Positions 58,852 to 64,000 of a stretch of DNA of 64,000 bases are shown here, piece by piece (positions within the stretch are counted from its first letter, which is position 1; every line of letters starts with the position of its first letter). Both the position numbers and the translations under genes were made by a program. The stretch is from Candidula unifasciata (Eukaryota; Mollusca; Gastropoda; Stylommatophora; Geomitridae), in contig CAJHNH020004891.1 of NCBI GenBank assembly GCA_905116865.2, positions 32,501-96,500 on the forward strand, in the 5' to 3' direction. The notes under the pieces are model-generated. The model saw only the letters and a program-made list of their open reading frames with translations, was not told the origin of the DNA and did not search any database.

Positions 58852-59822
58852 TCCTTTCATCCCAGTGACGTAGAAAAACAACAGTGTCAAGTTCCCATAA
58901 TTTGGGAATTTCAGGTTTTTCTTTTAAAAAAATGCTTCTTTAAAAAAAATATTTGACACACTTCGAACAAAAATTCATAACAGTTACATTTTCAGACCTC
59001 TTCAGCATTCCAAGCCCTTGAGGTTCATTGCTGCAGATATCCCCCGGCCCCCACTTATCTCTCTGGTTGGCTTTCTCTTTCAAGTTGGTGACACCAAGTG
59101 TTTGCAGGTCTGTCTGGATATTATCTCTCCATCGTCTTCTTGGTCTGCCTCGTGATCTACGACCAATAATTTCCCTCGTGTAAACAGTTTTTACTTCTCT
59201 GTCATCTGACATTCCTTCAATATGCCCCAACCATTTCAGTCTATGAGCTGTCATGATCAATGGTGATTTAAACAGATTATGAATTTCATTGTTGCTTCTC
59301 ACTCTCCATTCACTGCTGTTTGCATCTTTGCTGGGTCCAAAGATTCGTCGTAAGACTCTGTTTTCGAAAACCTGTAATAAGGCTTCATCTCTTTTAGTTG
59401 TGCTCCAAGTTTAAATTTCTCGTACATAAACAAAAATTACGCACTGATGAAATGAGATAGTCAGTTAAAAATTAATGCAGCTGAGGTCAACTGGGTTACA
59501 CCTTCCTGAAGTTGAATAATTTTAATACTGTAACTAACATTTTTACCCCATGGCCAGGCTGTTTAAGACCGCTGACTAATGGGAAATCATGAAGTTGTTA
59601 TTTTTATTTATAAAAAAGTCAGTTTATTACAAGAAAGCACACACAAATTCTATTTTTAGTAAATATACCTATTGGTGGATCTATTAAACATTTGCTTGTA
59701 TACAAATGAAATCAGTGCTCTTACTGAGGATTCTCATAAGCAAGACACTTGTTTATGCGGCATTTTCAGGGGCGTAACACATACGGGAAGTGCCGGTTTT
59801 CGTGCTTCTCGAGGTGAAAGGG
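58852..59822. mobile_element. piggyBac-type MITE, interrupted by a LINE tail
   Basis: TTAA at 58848-58851 and 59823-59826; ends TCCTTTCATCCCAGTG and inverted CGAGGTGAAAGGG. The right half (59560-59700) matches the intron 3 copy; the centre is a LINE fragment. Confidence 0.55.
58940..59420 (-). mobile_element. LINE tail, 'RRIFGP' family, inside the MITE
   Basis: The minus strand reads ENRVLRRIFGPSKDANSSEW, then HRLKWLGHIEGMSDDREVKT, RRSRGRPRRRWRDNIQTDL and LKEKANQRDKW. This is the best-preserved tail of its family here. Confidence 0.75.
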
Positions 59823-59829
59823 TTAAGGA

Positions 59830-60410
59830 AAAGAATGAAGAAAAATAAAAAAGAGAAAAATTACTGTCATATTTTCCAAGTGCATGTGGAATATTTTTGA
59901 AAGTTGCACTGTCATACATGGTGGAACAATTTTCTGCATTCCCAAGATTGATGAAAATTAAGTTCTTATTTGTTTATGTTGCTACCTTTAAGCACTGTCC
60001 TAAGCATGACAGATGGTTTGTTTACATTGTACATTTTGTTGTTATTTTTTTAAGTGGCAGAATAATAGCATTTAGCTTGGTGTGGCAACTTTAAGCTGCT
60101 TTTTCAACTGTAAAGGTTGCATGTATGTTGCACGTACATAGTAGTATAGCATCAGTTTCCCTTTTTTGGGGGATACAATCACAAATTCATAAATTTGGAT
60201 ATGTATCGAAATAAAGAGACTAGTACTAAACAGACAGAAGTGGAATAATTCAAAAACTTCATATTCAGCTCAAGGGCTTCTTCTGTTGCTTTTATCCTTA
60301 AAAGGGCAATTGGCACAATGTCTTATGGTTTACAGCATGGCTGAGATTTTCGTCCCAACAAAACCAGTTTCAACTAACCCCTAATTATCCCGTTTAGCTG
60401 TATTGCTGTA
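59830..60410. other. Unassigned sequence
   Basis: AT-rich, no gene recognised. Confidence 0.35.
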
Positions 60411-60411
60411 T

Positions 60412-60680
60412 CGTCTTCTTCTGCCTTTCTAACCTCCAATGGAGCATAGGCCGTCAACCAACTCACGCCACATCATTCTATCCTTCTCTGCAGCTCTCCC
60501 TGTGTCCTCCCAATCTTTTTAACCTCACTCTTTATCTCCTTTCTGTGGGTAATTTTGGGTCCTCCTTTATTCCTATGCCCCTGTGGGTTCCTGTGCAAAG
60601 ACATTCTAGTTATATTGCTCTCAGGAACTAGTTTAGTTCTCTCCCAAAACTGTACTTTAGTGATTCTATCATACTATTTA
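60412..60680 (-). mobile_element. RTE-like LINE tail
   Basis: The minus strand reads SLHRNPQGHRNKGGPK and RKEIKSEVKKIGR, relative of 20853-21262; the (GAA)n end is eroded to GAAGAAG at 60413-60420. Confidence 0.65.
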
Positions 60681-61079
60681 ATTCCCTCTATTCTGCACAG
60701 ACAGTTAATGAATGTTAGCAGTTTATTAGTAATTGCCTTTGTTGTTCTCGATGTTTCTGCTGTATACAAAAGTACTGATTATTTTTTAAATTTAAAAATT
60801 TTAAGTTTAATATTAGTAAAACCATATAGCACAGTAATTTTTGGGGAACCATAGAACAGATACGAAGTAACCTATAGTCCTTTGTTGGGCGGTTTGTATG
60901 TGGAAGCTTTATGACTTAGCCTATTGGCTCCTAAATGTTGACATCAACGGTTTTGATTCACCAGTTGAGATGAAGATTTTCAAATATCACCCTGAATTTT
61001 TTTAATTAATCAAATACTTTCCAGTGCTGAGGATTTCTTTACTTTTACTTCAGCACATTTAGCAAATTAATTTGACTCT

Positions 61080-61298
61080 ACTACTTAATGTTCACCGGCT
61101 GTGAACTCCAGGGGAAAGTTACTGGTTGTTTGTCTACTTCTGTTTTAAATCTTGAGTTTTGTGTGCACAACCATTTTACAAATCTAGCCTCTGTGTATGC
61201 AGACTGTTGGTTCCTCACCTCTTAGGCAGATGTACTCTGATTTTGAGGGGAAATCGCTAATTAGTCACATTTTTTGGACTAGCATGTTGGGTGGGGGA
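61080..61298 (-). mobile_element. Rep-6, minus copy
   Basis: GTTCACCGGCTGTGAACTCC and TTGGTTCCTCACCTCTTAGG; directly abuts the SINE-1 copy. Confidence 0.65.
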
Positions 61299-61532
61299 GT
61301 CAGCGTCGATGGCTTAGGTGTAGCGAACGCGCTTAATAGTGCCGGGGTACCGGGTTCGACTCCCAGCTGCTGACGATTTGTCTTGCGTTGGTTTCGACAG
61401 TGGTACTGAGAGCTGACGGTCCAGAAAGCAGTAGTAAACTACTGAACGTAAAATGTGCCTAGAAATACCGCTACAGCCAAAACATGCTGGGGTTGGTTCA
61501 GCTATGTCCTCTAAAGAATACACAACTTACTT
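61299..61532 (+). mobile_element. tRNA-derived SINE-1, well-preserved
   Basis: GTCAGCGTCGATGGCTTAGG head and GGGTTCGACTCCCAGCTGCT B box; end block CTAAAGAATACACAAC. Confidence 0.75.
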
Positions 61533-61534
61533 TG

Positions 61535-62318
61535 TGGGATGAGTAGGGGAGAATGGTTCCTCTTCTTGTTCAGCAATGGGTGTTTGCTGTGTGTTTGTTC
61601 CTATGTGAAGTCTCAAACAGAACGGTGCACTTGATTTTTTCGTTAGTGCCCCATAATTCCTCTTAAAGGAAGGCTCCTGTGGGACACATTTTCTTCTCTC
61701 TGTTTGGCAGAGTCTGAGCAGCCCTGGGAAGACTTGCTCTGGTGAGCCATAAGCACATGCAGCAGAGTTAGCAAGACCCATTCGATGTAGGCGTGCTGTC
61801 AGTTTTACAGTTTTTCCTTCTTAGTACAAAAATTTGGTCTGGGCATTTCTGCCAAGCCTGTTTATGTGGCTATTAAAGATGATTAAACTCAGAACATTGA
61901 AATATTTTGGTCTTGAAACGTCACGAAAGTTTAGAGCAAACAGTAGTGGAGGGGTATATGCCTGGGAAGAGAGGAGGAGTAAGGCCAAAGAGTAGATAAG
62001 TGCAGGATGTGGCAGATGACCTCCAGATGGGTGTATCGGACTCGGGACATCTTTCTTGTCATCAAAAATGTTTTCTGGAAGGTTATGGGAGCAAATTTTT
62101 GCATAGGACAGGCTGCTGACTGACTCTTTATATCATCAAGCTCGGATTGAAACTTTTGGTTGTATGCATGTGCATCTTGTCTTTTCCTACTTCACATTAA
62201 GTTTTCCAGTCATTGTGTTATGCTAATTTACTTATTGATATCAGCTACAATGCAGTTACCTCTGTTGATGTAATGTATAATAGCCTGACGGAGTTTGAAC
62301 CTTTTCTCAAGATTATAC
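61535..62318. other. Unassigned sequence
   Basis: A minus-strand open frame at 61527-61781 has no recognisable domain or splice context. Nothing else identified. Confidence 0.35.
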
Positions 62319-62320
62319 AC

Positions 62321-62832
62321 AGTGGTACTTCTGAATTTGAACATTCTGAAGTAGCGATCAAATTCCAAATCATTTGAGTTCCAACACGATTTTTCCTACT
62401 AAAAATAATGGAAACTAATAAATTCAATCTGTTCCAGGGACCAACAAAGTCAAATTTTAAATTTTATTTTCCTAAATAGCTGTAGATAAAGTAACACATA
62501 ATGATTATATTTAAATAAAATAACAATAATTCAAACATTTTCCCTAAATAAATCCAAAATGTTCCCTCTTCCTGCCCTGAAAAAATGTCTTCTACAATAT
62601 CTTCTTTTTGCTGCGGGTAAAGATAAAATTTGATATCAAAATTGTATGTGATAATAAGCTGAGGCGCCGCATTTGCTGCACAGAGTACAAAAGCAAACTG
62701 CAGCGTAGCAGCATGGCAGGCATTCGCTCTCCAAGGCAGTGTTCAAGTTCTGATGCAGAATTTACTTGAAAATTTAACTTGAATTCCAAATTGTTTGAAT
62801 GTGTAAGCATTCAAAGTCCGGGGTACCAGTGT
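62321..62832. mobile_element. MITE with CAGTGGTAC-type inverted ends
   Basis: Left end CACAGTGGTACTTCTGAATT, right end TTCAAAGTCCGGGGTACCAG with TA close outside both ends. The interior AATTCAATCTGTTCCAGGGA resembles pogo/Tigger-like non-autonomous elements. No ORF. Confidence 0.5.
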
Positions 62833-62877
62833 AGTCGGGCATCAATCACAGATACTGCAATAAGGACTATCTCTATT

Positions 62878-63140
62878 CTTTATAAAGTAAAGTAAAGATA
62901 CCTTTAGGCGCATTTGGCATATAGGAAGAGCACCCATATTTTTACAGACCACTAGGTGGGTAATGTGGTCAGCATTGCGCCAGCTGTCTTTACTTTCCCA
63001 GGACATACATTCTGGTACTCATTTTAGGCTGGATCGGTCTGCGACACCCCATACCATGATAAAAATCCACACAGCCATCAATGGGTTTCGATTGCTGTGC
63101 GTTTGAATTGTGAGTCGGACTCGCAACTCCTAAGCCAGTC
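62878..63140 (-). mobile_element. SINE-2-like copy, minus
   Basis: AAAGTAAAGATACCTTTAGG, GTAATGTGGTCAGCATTGCG and TTTTAGGCTGGATCGG; resembles 34755-35005 including its head (CAACTCCTAAGCC). Confidence 0.65.
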
Positions 63141-63465
63141 TATTCCTTATATCTGCATATAAATGTATTACATTTAACTCCTGCAAGTCATTATTTATTT
63201 GACAGTATTTAGAAATTTGATTGACAGTATTTGCATGACATATATTTCATTATTTTTTCCTGTGACATTTAATTTTGGTTTTAAAATTAATTTTGTTGTT
63301 AAACTGCATTTATTTTTGCATAATAATTGATTTATAATAATATTTGTAGCGCTTTCTTCACTATGGTTTTTTCTTTATTGCTTTTATTTACCTGTTTTAG
63401 GGCAGTTATTTTTTTTTTTTTTTTTTTTTTTTAACGTATCCAGAAACCATGAGTAAGACGGGGGG
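63141..63465. other. Unassigned, AT-rich
   Basis: Poly-T run at 63408-63432; no gene. Confidence 0.4.
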
Positions 63466-63469
63466 TTGG

Positions 63470-63645
63470 GTGGGGTGTTAGCCTGAGAATGTGAGGCAGC
63501 AAGGCTAGTGCAGTCGTCATGAGCTGGGCAAGCTTAGGATTTTTTTTTGTGTTTGTGTGCCACTGACGGAAAAACATGAAGCATTAAACTTGGATCTCGT
63601 GCATAAGAGCCCAACAATCTAACAGCTTGGCCAACTGCTCCTTGT
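63470..63645 (-). mobile_element. tRNA-derived SINE-5, minus copy
   Basis: GCAAGGCTAGTGCAGTCGTC body; degraded head near 63590-63640 (CAGCTTGGCCAACTGC). Confidence 0.55.
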
Positions 63646-63834
63646 CCATGTGTTTAACCCAGTTGATGTGCAAAACTGACATTTCTGGTTGGGTCCAATT
63701 CCCCATAAATGTGACTTTTCTGACTTGTCTGTAGTGGCCTAAGTACAAGACACATTGTTAATGCTGTTAGCAGAGTTCGCACCTGGGCAAACATTTAGAA
63801 GGTCAGGATATTAAAACATTAACTAATAATAGCA

Positions 63835-63965
63835 TTTGGGGGCGGGGGGTCCTCTGAACCAGACGTTCACGCAGCACTCAGGTTCTGGAGCAAGACTAAC
63901 GTCCAGAGGTGGACGAGCAAACCAGAACTTTCTGTTTACAGTCGGTGAAAATGAAGAAGAAATAG
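63835..63965 (+). mobile_element. Rep-6 (GAA-tailed), 3' part
   Basis: CAGGTTCTGGAGCAAGACTA, CCAGAGGTGGACGAGCAAAC and GAAAATGAAGAAGAAAT end. Confidence 0.6.
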
Positions 63966-64000
63966 ATAAATGACCTGTAAAAAAAAAATATTTTAAAGAA

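Noticed and set aside
61527..61781. 84-codon minus-strand frame as an exon
   Set aside because: No splice signals I can support and no domain; overlaps the SINE-1 end.

Overview
The window is eukaryotic nuclear DNA from a repeat-rich animal genome, most likely a mollusc and perhaps a heterobranch gastropod. Three things point that way: one spliced gene with animal-type exons, very dense degenerate LINE/SINE/MITE debris, and long simple-sequence arrays. The taxon is an inference. Nothing looks prokaryotic or viral.

The only gene I can assemble is a five-exon, plus-strand gene at 48710-57741. It encodes a 238-residue homologue of the alpha (catalytic-type) subunit of platelet-activating factor acetylhydrolase IB (PAFAH1B2/PAFAH1B3). 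All four introns are phase 0 and the fold blocks are conserved. However, the nucleophile serine of the GDS block is Leu44 and the catalytic histidine is Asn193, so the predicted product is a pseudo-enzyme. Intron 2 appears to use a GC donor. Two further exon candidates stand alone: 12387-12590, a membrane-segment exon with good splice signals and a hint of TMEM151, and the weak terminal-exon candidate 30244-30390.

Layout. 1-5.6 kb: a duplicated tRNA-derived SINE unit wrapped around about 1.4 kb of (GTTA)n. 3.1-9.8 kb: two copies of a long unnamed interspersed element. 6.3-16.7 kb: LINE tails, SINEs, the orphan exon and an 18-bp minisatellite. 17.0-20.2 kb: a 5'-truncated RNase H-bearing LINE on the minus strand. 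20.3-30.8 kb: nested MITE/SINE/LINE insertions and (AGT)n arrays. 31-39.3 kb: a SPIN-like hAT MITE, more SINEs, two minisatellites and (GA)n. 39.4-43.0 kb: a second RNase H LINE, on the plus strand. 44.6-46.9 kb: an RTE-like LINE with a 5' inversion (twin-priming geometry) next to an internally deleted mariner with TA flanks. 47.7-48.3 kb: a compound tetranucleotide array just upstream of the PAFAH-like gene. 48.7-57.7 kb: that gene, with introns full of SINEs, LINE pieces, a TTAA-flanked MITE and tandem repeats. 57.7-64 kb: further MITEs, SINEs and LINE tails.

There is no operon-like or system-like gene cluster. Apart from the PAFAH-like gene and the exon candidates, the recognisable content is mobile-element sequence and simple repeats. 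The most notable signals are the catalytically substituted PAFAH subunit, the SPIN-like hAT elements with 8-bp target duplications, and the inverted LINE.
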